From positions 1 through 64,000 of the forward strand of contig NZ_JABMCI010000040.1 in the NCBI RefSeq assembly GCF_013359775.1: a DNA stretch of 64,000 nt, written 5' to 3'. This DNA comes from Cellulomonas humilata. GTDB taxonomy: Bacteria > Actinomycetota > Actinomycetes > Actinomycetales > Cellulomonadaceae. A program made the position numbers and the translations under genes. This document shows, one piece after another, positions 33,206-41,843 of the stretch. Within the stretch, counting starts at the first letter, position 1, and each line of letters opens with the position of its first letter. The notes under the pieces were generated by a model. That model had not been told where the DNA came from and ran no database searches. It saw only the letters and a list, made by a program, of their open reading frames with translations.

Positions 33206-34707
33206 CGGGCAACCGGCTCTCGCGCACGACCCTCGCAGGCCTCGACCCGGCCGGTTCGCCTGTCCGGCTGCCGGCCGTGGATCCGGCGGACGTCACCGTG
33301 GGCCTGGTGCACCTCGGCCTCGGGGCATTCCACCGGGCGCACCAGGCGGTCTTCACCGAGGACGCCGCCGCGGCGACCGGCGAGAACGGCTGGGGCATCC
33401 TCGGCGTGACGCAGCGCAGCGCGCGCGTGGTCGAGCAGCTGGCGCCGCAGGACGGCCTCTACGGCGTGCTGACCAAGGGCACGGACGAGACGTCGCTCCG
33501 GCTCGTCGGATCCCTGCGGGACGTCGCGTTCCCCGGGACCGACACGGCGCGGGTGCTCACCACGATGGCGGCACCGACCACCCACGTCGTGACCCTCACC
33601 GTCACGGAGAAGGGCTATCGCCGCGGAGCTGACGGCGGCCCGGACCTGACCGATCCCGACCTGGCCACCGACCTGGGCGCCCTGGCCGTCGAGGTGCGCG
33701 GCGGCCGGGCCGACGCACCCGCACGCTCCCCGCTCGGGCTGCTGCTGCGCGGGCTCGCCGCGCGCGAGCGGGCTGACGCGGGACCCCTCACGGTCGTCTG
33801 CTGCGACAACCTGGCGAACAACGGCGCCGTCCTGGCAGCGCTCGTCGGGGCCGCCCTCGACGCGGTGCCCGACGGCGCGCGGCTGCGGGAGTGGATCGAC
33901 GCCTCGGTCCGCTTCCCGGGGACGATGGTCGACCGGATCGTGCCCGCCACCGCGGACGCCCACCGGGCCGAGGCGGCTGCGCTCCTCGGGCTGACGGACG
34001 CCGGACTGGTGGTGGGCGAGCCCTTCACGCAGTGGGTCATCGAGGACGACTTCGCCGGTCCGCGGCCCGCGTGGGAGTGCGCCGGCGCGACCCTGACGTC
34101 CGACGTCGCACCGTACGAGCGCGCCAAGCTGCGGGTCCTCAACGCCAGCCACTCGACGCTCGCCTACCTGGGCGCGCTGCGCGGGCACGCCACGATCGCC
34201 CAGGCGGTGGCCGACCCGGACCTGGCCGCCGCGGTGCGGGCACTGGTCGACGAGGACGTGCTGCCCACCCTGATCGCGCCGGACGGCATGGACCTGGCGC
34301 GATACCGGGACGACGTCCTGGCGCGGTTCGCCAACCCGAACACCGGGCACACCACCGTGCAGGTCGCGATGGACGGGTCGCAGAAGCTCTCGCCGCGCCT
34401 GCTCGGCACGGTCCGCGACCGGCTCGCGGAGGGCGCCGCCCCGACCGCCGCCGCCCTGACCGTGGCCGCGTGGATCGCGTACGTGCGCGCGACGACCCAG
34501 GGCGAGCTCGTGGTGGACGGTCGCCGGATCGCCCTGGACGATCCGCTCGCGCCCGCTCTGGCCGCCGCCGCCGCCGGGCCGCTCGACACGCTCGCGGACC
34601 GGATGCTCGACGTCGGCGCGGTGTTCGGGGACGACCTGCCCGACTCGGCCGCGTTCCGGTCCGCCGTGCGCGCCGCCGTCGCGAGCCTGGTGACCGCGCG
34701 GGTCTGA
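33202..34707 (+). CDS. uxuB: Mannitol-dehydrogenase family fructuronate reductase
   Basis: The 501-residue long-chain dehydrogenase has GLVHLGLGAFHRAHQAVFTE near residue 34, a Rossmann segment, TVVCCDNLANNG, FPGTMVDRIVP and the C-terminal catalytic Lys region RAKLRVLNASHSTLAYLG. This is the polyol-specific long-chain family containing fructuronate reductase UxuB, mannitol and altronate dehydrogenases. In this locus reduction of fructuronate to mannonate with NADH is the fitting reaction, feeding ManD. It might also reduce tagaturonate, as no separate UxaB is seen. It overlaps the LacI gene by four bases. Confidence 0.88.
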   Translation: MTGNRLSRTTLAGLDPAGSPVRLPAVDPADVTVGLVHLGLGAFHRAHQAVFTEDAAAATGENGWGILGVTQRSARVVEQLAPQDGLYGVLTKGTDETSLRLVGSLRDVAFPGTDTARVLTTMAAPTTHVVTLTVTEKGYRRGADGGPDLTDPDLATDLGALAVEVRGGRADAPARSPLGLLLRGLAARERADAGPLTVVCCDNLANNGAVLAALVGAALDAVPDGARLREWIDASVRFPGTMVDRIVPATADAHRAEAAALLGLTDAGLVVGEPFTQWVIEDDFAGPRPAWECAGATLTSDVAPYERAKLRVLNASHSTLAYLGALRGHATIAQAVADPDLAAAVRALVDEDVLPTLIAPDGMDLARYRDDVLARFANPNTGHTTVQVAMDGSQKLSPRLLGTVRDRLAEGAAPTAAALTVAAWIAYVRATTQGELVVDGRRIALDDPLAPALAAAAAGPLDTLADRMLDVGAVFGDDLPDSAAFRSAVRAAVASLVTARV

Positions 34708-34995
34708 CGACGCGTCGTCTCGCGGCGGTCGGCACTGACGCGCGCAGACGAACCAGTCGTTGCGCCGCCGGCCCGAGGACCGCTCGCGTGACGACTTTGT
34801 TGCACCCGGCGTAACGAACTCTTCGCACATCGCCGGCGTGGAGATCCGCGTCGGCAGCGCGAAGGGGCACAGCGGGGTCGAGCGGGTCAGAGCGCCGGGT
34901 GCCTGAGTCTTGACTAGGACGCAGCGCCATGCGCTACAGTGGAAAGCGCATTCCCACTCCGACCGACACCGCGGTCCAGAACACTCGGAGCACTC
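34708..34995. other. Intergenic region with a promoter near its right end
   Basis: The first 200 bases hold no convincing gene and only weak inverted repeats. The right end carries the promoter and operator described separately. Confidence 0.5.
34910..34954 (+). promoter_or_regulatory. Promoter with LacI-type operator GGAAAGCGCATTCC
   Basis: TTGACT (34910-34915) and TACAGT (34935-34940) form -35 and -10 boxes with a long 19-base spacer. The 14-mer GGAAAGCGCATTCC follows at once (34941-34954), covering the expected transcription start. It resembles the sites near uxaC and should allow repression of the downstream oxidoreductase operon. Confidence 0.6.
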
Positions 34996-36159
34996 ATGAC
35001 GACTCGCACCCTGCGCATCGGGATGAACGGCATCACCGGCCGGATGGGCTACCGCCAGCACCTGGTCCGTTCGATCCTGTCGATCCGCGACCAGGGCGGC
35101 GTCACGCTCGAGGACGGCACCCGCGTCCAGGTGGAGCCGATCCTCGTCGGCCGCAACGCCGACAAGGTGCGCGAGCTGGCGGAGCTGCACGGGATCGAGC
35201 ACTGGACCACGGACGCGGACGCGGTCATCAACGACCCGACGGTCGACATCTACTTCGACGCCCAGGTGACCAGCCGCCGCTACAGCGCGCTCACCGCGGC
35301 GATGAAGGCCGGCAAGCACATCTTCACCGAGAAGCCGACGGCCGAGACGCTTGCCGAGGCGATCGACCTGGCCCGGCTGCGCGAGAGCACGGGCGTCACG
35401 GCGGGCGTCGTGCACGACAAGCTGTACCTGCCGGGCCTGGTCAAGCTGCGCCGCCTGGTGGACGAGGGCTTCTTCGGCCGGATCCTGTCGCTGCGCGGCG
35501 AGTTCGGCTACTGGGTGTTCGAGGGCGACGGCCAGGAGGCCCAGCGCCCCAGCTGGAACTACCGCAAGGAGGACGGCGGCGGCATCGTCGTCGACATGTT
35601 CTGCCACTGGAACTACGTGCTGGAGGGCATCCTCGGCACGGTCAAGACGGTGAACGCGCAGACCGCGACGCACATCCCGACGCGCTGGGACGAGCAGGGC
35701 ACGGCGTACGACGCCACGGCCGACGACGCCGCCTACGGCATCTTCGAGATCGAGACCCCCGGTGGCGACCCCGTCGTCGCGCAGATCAACTCGTCCTGGA
35801 CGGTCCGGGTCTACCGCGACGAGCTGGTCGAGTTCCAGATCGACGGCACGCACGGCTCGGCGGTCGCGGGGCTGAACAAGTGCGTCGCCCAGCAGCGCGC
35901 GCACACCCCGAAGCCCGTGTGGAACCCGGACCTGCCCGTCACCGAGTCGTTCCGCGACCAGTGGCTCGAGGTCCCCGCCAACGGTGACCTGGACAACGGC
36001 TTCAAGCTGCAGTGGGAGGAGTTCCTGCGCGACGTCGTCGCCGGGCGCACCCACCGGTTCGACCTGCTGTCGGCCGCGCGCGGCGTGCAGCTGGCCGAGC
36101 TGGGCCTGCGCTCGTCGGCGGAGGGCCGACGTCTCGACGTCCCGACGATCGCGCTGTGA
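34996..36159 (+). CDS. Gfo/Idh/MocA-family oxidoreductase
   Basis: The 387-residue protein has an N-terminal Rossmann fold with GMNGITGRMGYRQHL in place of the usual GxGxxG, then FTEKPTAETLAEA, where the Glu-Lys-Pro is the family cofactor/catalytic motif, and a C-terminal beta-sheet domain. HDKLYLPGLVKLRRLVDEGF and DMFCHWNYVLEGI, with a His in the catalytic area, are well defined. These enzymes use NAD(P) to oxidise or reduce sugars, often at C3. A GGAG ribosome site lies 5 bases before the ATG. It overlaps a TIM-barrel isomerase gene (GTGA), a pair typical of keto-sugar pathways. The substrate is unknown. Confidence 0.85.
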   Translation: MTTRTLRIGMNGITGRMGYRQHLVRSILSIRDQGGVTLEDGTRVQVEPILVGRNADKVRELAELHGIEHWTTDADAVINDPTVDIYFDAQVTSRRYSALTAAMKAGKHIFTEKPTAETLAEAIDLARLRESTGVTAGVVHDKLYLPGLVKLRRLVDEGFFGRILSLRGEFGYWVFEGDGQEAQRPSWNYRKEDGGGIVVDMFCHWNYVLEGILGTVKTVNAQTATHIPTRWDEQGTAYDATADDAAYGIFEIETPGGDPVVAQINSSWTVRVYRDELVEFQIDGTHGSAVAGLNKCVAQQRAHTPKPVWNPDLPVTESFRDQWLEVPANGDLDNGFKLQWEEFLRDVVAGRTHRFDLLSAARGVQLAELGLRSSAEGRRLDVPTIAL

Positions 36160-37028
36160 GCCTCGACCGGCTGTCGCTGAACACCGCGACGACCAAGCGC
36201 TGGACCCTCCAGGAGGCGGTCGACGGAGCCGTCCGAGCGGGGCTGCCCGCGATCGGCGTCTGGCGCGACCGCGTCCAGGAGGCCGGCGTCGCCGAGGCCG
36301 CGAAGATCGTCGCCGACGCCGGCCTGCGCGTCTCGTCCCTGTGCCGCGGCGGGTTCCTCACGGCGGAGGACGAGGGTGACGCCACGGCGGCGCTCGACGA
36401 CAACCGCCGCGCGATCGTCGAGGCCGCCACGCTCGGCACGCGCGAGCTGATCATGGTCGTCGGCGGGCTGCCCGCGGCGACCGCACCGGGCGGCCCTGCA
36501 AGAACGGGCACCACGGGCCGCGACCTCGTCGGCGCCCGGCAGCGGGTTGCCGACCGGATCGGCGAGCTCGCGCCGTTCGCGGCCGGGCACGGCGTCCGGC
36601 TCGTGCTCGAGCCGCTGCACCCGATCTTCGCCGCCGACCGCGCGGTGATCTCGACGCTCGGCCAGTCGCTGGACATCGCCGAGCCGTTCCCCGCGGACGT
36701 CGTCGGCGTCGTCATCGACACCTATCACGTGTGGTGGGACCCGGACCTGCAGCGTCAGATCGCCCGCGCCGGCGCCGCGGGAAGGATCGCGAGCTACCAG
36801 GTGTGCGACTGGATCCTCCCGCTGGCCGCCGACCCGCTCCTCTCACGCGGGCACGTGGGCGACGGCTACATCGACTTCGCGACGATCACGCGCTGGGTGG
36901 CCGAGACCGGCTACACCGGGGACGTCGAGGTGGAGATCTTCAACGAGACGATCTGGGACACCCCCGGCGACGAGACGGTGGCGACGCTCGCCGAGCGCTA
37001 CCTCCGGTTGGTGCAGCCGTTCCTCTGA
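36156..37028 (+). CDS. Sugar phosphate isomerase/epimerase-like TIM-barrel protein
   Basis: The 290-residue protein belongs to the xylose-isomerase-like barrel superfamily (AP endonuclease 2 fold). It shows GLPAIGVWRDRVQ, LVLEPLHPIF with a metal-type Glu, VIDTYHVWWDPD with Asp and His, and VEVEIFNETIW with a second Glu, so a divalent metal site is likely. Enzymes of this group isomerise or epimerise keto-sugars, or cleave 3-keto-glycosides. The GTG start overlaps the stop of the Gfo/Idh/MocA gene, so the products probably act in sequence. The substrate cannot be deduced. Confidence 0.82.
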   Translation: MSLDRLSLNTATTKRWTLQEAVDGAVRAGLPAIGVWRDRVQEAGVAEAAKIVADAGLRVSSLCRGGFLTAEDEGDATAALDDNRRAIVEAATLGTRELIMVVGGLPAATAPGGPARTGTTGRDLVGARQRVADRIGELAPFAAGHGVRLVLEPLHPIFAADRAVISTLGQSLDIAEPFPADVVGVVIDTYHVWWDPDLQRQIARAGAAGRIASYQVCDWILPLAADPLLSRGHVGDGYIDFATITRWVAETGYTGDVEVEIFNETIWDTPGDETVATLAERYLRLVQPFL

Positions 37029-37048
37029 CGGGCGCACGCCGCCAGCGC

Positions 37049-37054
37049 TAGCGT
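37049..37054 (+). promoter_or_regulatory. -10-like TAGCGT, leaderless promoter of SHOCT protein gene
   Basis: TAGCGT ends 7 bases before the ATG at 37062, and no ribosome site is present. The box is identical to that at 24094. Confidence 0.5.
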
Positions 37055-37061
37055 GACGGCC

Positions 37062-37379
37062 ATGCCTGACCCCTTGGCGCCGGCCGCGTCCGACACGGCG
37101 TTCGGCGTGGTGTTCTTCCTCGTCACCGTCACCATCGTGGTGCTCATCATCGCGTCGGCAGTGCGGGCGTCCCGCAACCGGAGCGTGCTCCGCGAGGCCG
37201 GGCTCGACCCGGCGACCGCGACGTCCCAGGTGCTGGCACAGGCGCACCAGAGCCAGCTGCTCGCGCCGCCGCGGTCGGCCGAGACGCGGCTCGCCGAGGC
37301 CATCGACCTGCACCAGCGCGGACTGATCACCACCGACGAGCTGGGCGAGCTGCGGCAGCGCATCCTGGGCGAGGTCTGA
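37062..37379 (+). CDS. Small membrane protein with C-terminal SHOCT-like domain
   Basis: The 105-residue protein has one membrane helix at about residues 13-33 (VVFFLVTVTIVVLIIASAV) and a cytoplasmic tail ending in LAEAIDLHQRGLITTDELGELRQRIL, the short C-terminal helical motif (SHOCT) often found in actinobacterial membrane proteins. The role of SHOCT proteins is unknown; oligomerisation has been suggested. It appears to be independently transcribed. Confidence 0.75.
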   Translation: MPDPLAPAASDTAFGVVFFLVTVTIVVLIIASAVRASRNRSVLREAGLDPATATSQVLAQAHQSQLLAPPRSAETRLAEAIDLHQRGLITTDELGELRQRILGEV

Positions 37380-37387
37380 CTCGCACC

Positions 37388-37921
37388 ATGGTCGGCCCGG
37401 GTCAGGAGCGACACCTCGTCGTCGAGCTGTCGGACGGGGTCGGTTTCGCGGGCGCCCTCTACCTCCGTGACCGCTTCGGCCTCCCGGCCTGGACCCACAT
37501 CCCGGCGCTGGCGCCGACGATCACGACGAGGGCGATCCAGACCCGCGTACCCGACGAGGACTGGGACGGCTGGTGGCGCCTGCTCGTCGAGTCCGCTCCG
37601 GCCAGCCCCGTCGCGCCGCCACCGGGCTCGGCGCTGGCTGATCTGTACCGCGGCGTGCGGGAGGAACAGGTCCGCTGGGTGCAGGGCCAGCACCCGGAGT
37701 CGTCGGAGGCCATCCGCGGCTACCGACCGCACTGGCTGCCGCCGTGGATCGGGGCGAGCTCCGCGCGGGGCCGGTGTGTCACCGAGGTCGTCCCGGTCGG
37801 CGGGTCGTGGTCGCTCGCGCTCACCCCGCGTCGACTGCTGGTGTCCGTCGAGCTGATGCGCGACCACACCGCGATGGACGCCCTCTGGCGGGAGCAGCTA
37901 GCCGCGCTGGAGGGCCCGTAG
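37388..37921 (+). CDS. Hypothetical protein, 177 residues
   Basis: I do not recognise this protein. It has no signal peptide or membrane helix, a Trp-rich segment near residues 57-65 (DEDWDGWWRLL), and a C-terminal half with WLPPWIG and SWSLALTPRRLLVS. It begins 8 bases after the SHOCT gene and is probably co-transcribed with it. Its 3' end overlaps the convergent SGNH hydrolase gene by 24 bases, which is unusual and could mean that the real gene is shorter or that the C-termini have drifted together. Confidence 0.55.
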   Translation: MVGPGQERHLVVELSDGVGFAGALYLRDRFGLPAWTHIPALAPTITTRAIQTRVPDEDWDGWWRLLVESAPASPVAPPPGSALADLYRGVREEQVRWVQGQHPESSEAIRGYRPHWLPPWIGASSARGRCVTEVVPVGGSWSLALTPRRLLVSVELMRDHTAMDALWREQLAALEGP

Positions 37922-39031
37922 CACCGCCGCGAACCGGGTCCCGATCAGCCGGTGGGCGTCCGCGTCCGGGTGCATCTGGTCGCGCATCGGCAGGTCGTCC
38001 CAGTCGGGCCAGCCGTAGAGGGTCGTGCCGTCGACGTAGGTCAGGGCGCTGTCCCCGCGGGCCTCGACGATCGAGCGCAGCGCGGACCGGATGACCGTCA
38101 GGGTCAGCTTGCCGTCGGCGACCTCGGAGGGCTGCCCGGTGGTACGGAACACCGACGGGTCGGCCGGATCGAGGGACGTCGGCCCGGGGGTGGTCTCGAC
38201 CAACGGGCACAGGAGCGGCGAGATGACGACGAGCGGCGTGGTCGGGTGGCCGTCGCGGACGGTGTCGAGGAAGCCGTGCACCGCGGGGGCGAACGCGCGC
38301 AGGTGGATCGCGTCGTGGTTCACCACGTTGATGCCGAGCTTGAGCGTGATGACGTCGGCGGGCTGGTCGCGGACGGCGCGGGCGACGAACGGGTCGAGCA
38401 CCGCGTTGCCGGAGAACCCGAGGTTGACCAGGTCGAGCCCGGCCGCGCGCGCGGCCACCATCGGCCAGGCACCGAGGGCGGATGCGGCACCGGCGCCGTG
38501 GCTGATCGACGAGCCGTGGTGCACCCAGCGCGGTTCTCGGACCGGCACGGGTGCGGACACGGGGGCGTCGGTGGTGAGCGCGACGAGCCGGGTGGTCTCC
38601 CCCGGCGGCAGCCAGATCTCGACGTCCCGCTCGACGGTGCCGTCGCCGCCGAGCGCGAGGTCCACGACGCCGGCGGGACCGGGCTTCGTGGCGGTCGTCC
38701 CGGTGAGGGGCTCGAGCAGGAAGACACCGGCCGCGGAGGCCACGGCCGACGGCTGCGGCACGACGACCCCGTCGACGAGCACGTCGTACGGCTGCGGTTC
38801 CGCCGGCGGTGCCGGGTCGACGGCGACGCGGAGCACCTGGACGTCGAGCCGCACCGAGCGCGCGGCGGTCCGCAGCCGCAACCGGACGCCGGACGGCTGC
38901 GCCTCGACCATCGCCATGAAGTCGTCGGGGAACTGCGGCCGCGTCCACGCGGGGAGACGGTGCGGGAGCCCGTCCTCCAGCCACGAGGCCCCGCGGATCT
39001 CCACTCGCGGATCCGGCAGGTCCAGACGCAT
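37898..39031 (-). CDS. SGNH/GDSL-type hydrolase with N-terminal beta domain
   Basis: The 377-residue protein has an N-terminal beta-sandwich (about 1-170) and a C-terminal SGNH domain. The catalytic Ser is in HHGSSISHGAG, the Gly in NLGFSGNAV, the Asn in LKLGINVVN, and Asp/His in RDQMHPDADAHRL. There is no signal peptide, so it should act in the cytoplasm. This two-domain type is common in actinobacteria and related carbohydrate esterases, which suggests deacylation of a sugar or glycoside. It is the last gene of a three-gene operon, overlapping the flavoprotein stop by one base (TGATG). Confidence 0.82.
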   Translation of the reverse strand: MRLDLPDPRVEIRGASWLEDGLPHRLPAWTRPQFPDDFMAMVEAQPSGVRLRLRTAARSVRLDVQVLRVAVDPAPPAEPQPYDVLVDGVVVPQPSAVASAAGVFLLEPLTGTTATKPGPAGVVDLALGGDGTVERDVEIWLPPGETTRLVALTTDAPVSAPVPVREPRWVHHGSSISHGAGAASALGAWPMVAARAAGLDLVNLGFSGNAVLDPFVARAVRDQPADVITLKLGINVVNHDAIHLRAFAPAVHGFLDTVRDGHPTTPLVVISPLLCPLVETTPGPTSLDPADPSVFRTTGQPSEVADGKLTLTVIRSALRSIVEARGDSALTYVDGTTLYGWPDWDDLPMRDQMHPDADAHRLIGTRFAAVLRALQRG

Positions 39032-41019
39032 CAGAAGACGTTCCCGGTCTCGCGGAACTCGCGCCAGACGTTCTCGAAGAAGTCGTCGTCCTCGGGGATC
39101 GGCCGGCGCGGGCGCCAGCGGAAGCTCATCCGGCCGGCGGGGTCGTCGCCGGACGGCTCCCAGGAGGTCTCCTGCACCTCGTCGTCCAGCGCGCCGCCGT
39201 CCAGCGTGAACCTGAAGACGTCGGGCAGCTCCGTGAGGCCGTGCGGGATCGCACCGGCCGGGTCGGTGTAGAGCACCGACCCGCGGGACCGGCCGCCGTG
39301 CCCGACGTAGTCGGCCATCGCGGACAGGTACACGTACGCGCTGGTGAGGATGTCGCGCACCAGGAACGTGCGGTTGATGGAGCGGCGCGACGAGGCGTCG
39401 GCGGAGACGGTCGCCTCGTACGACGCCAGCCACGCGTGCACCTGCTCCAGGGCCTCCTCGATCGACTGCGCCGAGCGCACCGGGCCCGCCTTGGCGCTCA
39501 TGAGCACCTGCACCTCGTCGAGGAGGTCGCCGGTGTTGTCGGGGATGCCGGATGCGGCCCGCGCCGATGCCGCCGCGACCAGCGCGAGCGCGGCGTCCAC
39601 CACGCGGGTTGCCGACGACTCGAAGGGACGCGGATCCCCGGTTCGTCGCGCCGCGATGAACTGCGCCGCCCTCGTCGCGCCCACCTGCCCGCTGTTCAGC
39701 GCCGCGCCACCGGGCCGGTAGACCCCGTGCGCTCCGCCGGCCTCGCCGACCGGGAAGAAGCCCTCGACGTTCGACTGCCACCAGGCGTCGACCACGAGCC
39801 CGCCGTTGTTGTGCTGGGCGCACACGTCCACCTCGAGCATCGTCGTCTCGAGGTCCACGTACGGGTTCTTGCCCAGGTAGAACTGGTACGCGGGCTCGTT
39901 CATGCGCCGCAGCCGCTCGATGGGCGTGCCGAACAGGACGCCCGCCCGATCGAGGTACTCGTACGCCTCGGGGCTCAGCGCGGAGGGGTCGAAGGACTCC
40001 TGGACCGGGTTGCGACGGAAGTCGAGGAACACCCGCCGCCCGCGAAGCACCGTCTCGCGGTAGACCAGCAGGTCGATCAGCGACGAGCCGTCGAGCGCCT
40101 TCCGGATGTCGAACGGCCACTGGTAGCCCTTGAGGAACACCAGCGACATGAGCTGCCCGTAGTCACCCAGGGCCTCGGTCAGGAACTCCCGCGGGTCCTC
40201 GCCAGAGGCGTCCGTCGAGATGAACGTCGGGATGACCTGCATGTACGTCCCCGACACGTTCCAGCGCGGGTGCGTCGAGGCCAGCCCGAACTGCCACTCG
40301 GTGAGGTTCTTGCCGTGCACGCCGGCGCGGTAGGCCGCCCCGGACGCCCCCCACTGCCCGTGGGGGAACACGCGCGTCGCGTACATCCCGGCCGGACCGC
40401 CGGTCGCGTAGACGAGGTTGGTGCAGCGGAACAGCAGGAACGGGGACTCGGCGCCGTCGTGCGGCACGTCGGTGCGCAGGACCAGCAGCCCCGCGACCGC
40501 GCCGTCCTCGACGATCACGTCGACCACGCGGCACTCGTCGTAGATCGTCGTGCCGTTGCGGTGGACCTTCTTCTCCAGCTGCTCGACCATCGACCGGCTG
40601 GTGTACGGGCCCACGGACGTGGCGCGACGACGAGGGTCGTGGTCGGTCTTGTAGCCGATGAACTCCCCGTACCGGTTCTGCGGGAACGGCACGCCCAGGT
40701 CGCACAGGCGCAGGAACCCGCGGGCGCTCAGGGCGGCCTCGGCCAGCGCGTTGTCGCCGTCCATCGCGCCGCCGGAGTAGAGCGTCTGGGCCATCTCCCG
40801 CACGGAGTCGCCGTCGCCGCCCGAGAGCGTCAGCTTGTAGTAGGTCTGCTTGTCGGAGCCCGCATTGCGCGACGAGCCGGCGTTGACCTTGTCGGCGACC
40901 ATGACGACATCTGTCTGGCCGAGCTCCCACAGCCGGTCGGCGGCGCAGAACCCGGCGGAGCCGGTGCCGACGACCACGGTGTTCACGGTGACGACGGGGA
41001 CACCCTGCAGGAACGTCAT
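39031..41019 (-). CDS. FAD-dependent oxidoreductase, fumarate-reductase/succinate-dehydrogenase flavoprotein-like
   Basis: The 662-residue protein has the FAD dinucleotide motif VVVGTGSAGFCAADRL near residue 14, NAGSSRNAGSDKQTYY, the glycine-rich YATGGPAGMYATRVF near 220, and AQHNNGGLVVDAWWQSNVEG and GEAGGAHGVYRPGGAALNSG near 440-480, as in succinate dehydrogenase/fumarate reductase flavoproteins. No haem or covalent flavin site, signal peptide or partner iron-sulfur subunit is seen, so it is a soluble enzyme. It is coupled to an SDR upstream and an SGNH hydrolase downstream by one-base overlaps. A dehydrogenase or enoate-type reductase on a sugar-derived acid is plausible, but I cannot assign a reaction. 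Confidence 0.8.
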   Translation of the reverse strand: MTFLQGVPVVTVNTVVVGTGSAGFCAADRLWELGQTDVVMVADKVNAGSSRNAGSDKQTYYKLTLSGGDGDSVREMAQTLYSGGAMDGDNALAEAALSARGFLRLCDLGVPFPQNRYGEFIGYKTDHDPRRRATSVGPYTSRSMVEQLEKKVHRNGTTIYDECRVVDVIVEDGAVAGLLVLRTDVPHDGAESPFLLFRCTNLVYATGGPAGMYATRVFPHGQWGASGAAYRAGVHGKNLTEWQFGLASTHPRWNVSGTYMQVIPTFISTDASGEDPREFLTEALGDYGQLMSLVFLKGYQWPFDIRKALDGSSLIDLLVYRETVLRGRRVFLDFRRNPVQESFDPSALSPEAYEYLDRAGVLFGTPIERLRRMNEPAYQFYLGKNPYVDLETTMLEVDVCAQHNNGGLVVDAWWQSNVEGFFPVGEAGGAHGVYRPGGAALNSGQVGATRAAQFIAARRTGDPRPFESSATRVVDAALALVAAASARAASGIPDNTGDLLDEVQVLMSAKAGPVRSAQSIEEALEQVHAWLASYEATVSADASSRRSINRTFLVRDILTSAYVYLSAMADYVGHGGRSRGSVLYTDPAGAIPHGLTELPDVFRFTLDGGALDDEVQETSWEPSGDDPAGRMSFRWRPRRPIPEDDDFFENVWREFRETGNVF

Positions 41020-41777
41020 CAGAGCACCGGGATGTGCATGCCACCGTCGACGTGGAAGACCTCGCCGGTGGAGTACGGGGTCTGACCGGAGGCCAGGATC
41101 GACACCGCGCCGGCGACGTCGGACGGTCGGCCCCACCGGTTGATGGGCGCGAGCCCGTCGGCGATGAGCGCGTCGTACTTCTCGGTCACGCCCGCGGTCA
41201 TGTCGGTCGCGATGACGCCCGGGCGGACCTCGTAGACGACGATCCCCTCGGGGGCCAGGCGGACCGCGAACAGCTGGGTGGCCATGGCGACCCCGGCCTT
41301 GGAGACGCAGTACTCGCCGCGGTTGGTGGAGACGGCGGTGGCGGAGATGGAGGAGACGTTGATGACCGTGGCCCGCGGGAGGGTGTCACTGCCCAGGGAG
41401 ATCACGCGGTTGGCGAAGGTCTGCGTGAGGAAGTACGGCCCGCGCAGGTTGATGCCGAGCACGCGGTCGAAGCTCTCGGCTCCGGCCTCGAGCAGGTCGG
41501 CCCGCACGCTCGGCGCGACCCCGGCGTTGTTCACCAGCAGGTCGAGGCGACCCCAGGCCTGGACGGCGTCGTCGACGAACCGGGCGTGGTCGTCGAGGTC
41601 GGCCACCGAGCCGCGCACGTAGCGGACCCGGCCGGGGGCGTCGAGCGACTCCAGCAGCTCGGTCGGCTCCTCGCGGGTGGCCAGGATCGACACCGCGAAC
41701 CCGTCGGCGAGCAGCCGCTGCGTGATGCCGAGGCCGATCCCTCGATTACCCCCGGTGACCAGTGCGACTGCGGGCAT
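41019..41777 (-). CDS. SDR-family oxidoreductase (FabG-like)
   Basis: The 252-residue classical SDR has TGGNRGIGLG for cofactor binding, NNAGVAP, the catalytic Ser in NVSSISATAVS and Tyr/Lys in GEYCVSKAG. The C-terminus carries GEVFHVDGGMHIP. It probably oxidises a sugar or sugar-acid hydroxyl with NAD(P). It is the first gene of the SDR-flavoprotein-SGNH operon, about 65 bases from a LacI-type operator. The upstream neighbour is a divergent AEC transporter gene. Confidence 0.9.
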   Translation of the reverse strand: MPAVALVTGGNRGIGLGITQRLLADGFAVSILATREEPTELLESLDAPGRVRYVRGSVADLDDHARFVDDAVQAWGRLDLLVNNAGVAPSVRADLLEAGAESFDRVLGINLRGPYFLTQTFANRVISLGSDTLPRATVINVSSISATAVSTNRGEYCVSKAGVAMATQLFAVRLAPEGIVVYEVRPGVIATDMTAGVTEKYDALIADGLAPINRWGRPSDVAGAVSILASGQTPYSTGEVFHVDGGMHIPVL

Positions 41778-41843
41778 CGTTGCCTACTTCCGTGTGCGGG
41801 ACGCGCGTTCTGGACTCGATCGTGCCATGCGCACGGCGTTGAG

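Noticed and set aside
34708..34900. Weak inverted repeat around TTTGTTGCA and GCGTAACGAA as an operator
   Set aside because: The arms pair imperfectly with an off-centre spacer, and it is far from the clear promoter at 34910.
31978..36054. A minus-strand open frame of 1358 codons across the uronate genes
   Set aside because: It is antisense to well-supported genes on the plus strand, has an Arg/Ala/Pro-rich biased composition and no domain; long antisense frames are expected at this GC content.
39031..41019. Succinate dehydrogenase/fumarate reductase subunit A
   Set aside because: There is no iron-sulfur subunit, membrane anchor or covalent-flavin His motif, and the neighbours are an SDR and an SGNH hydrolase.
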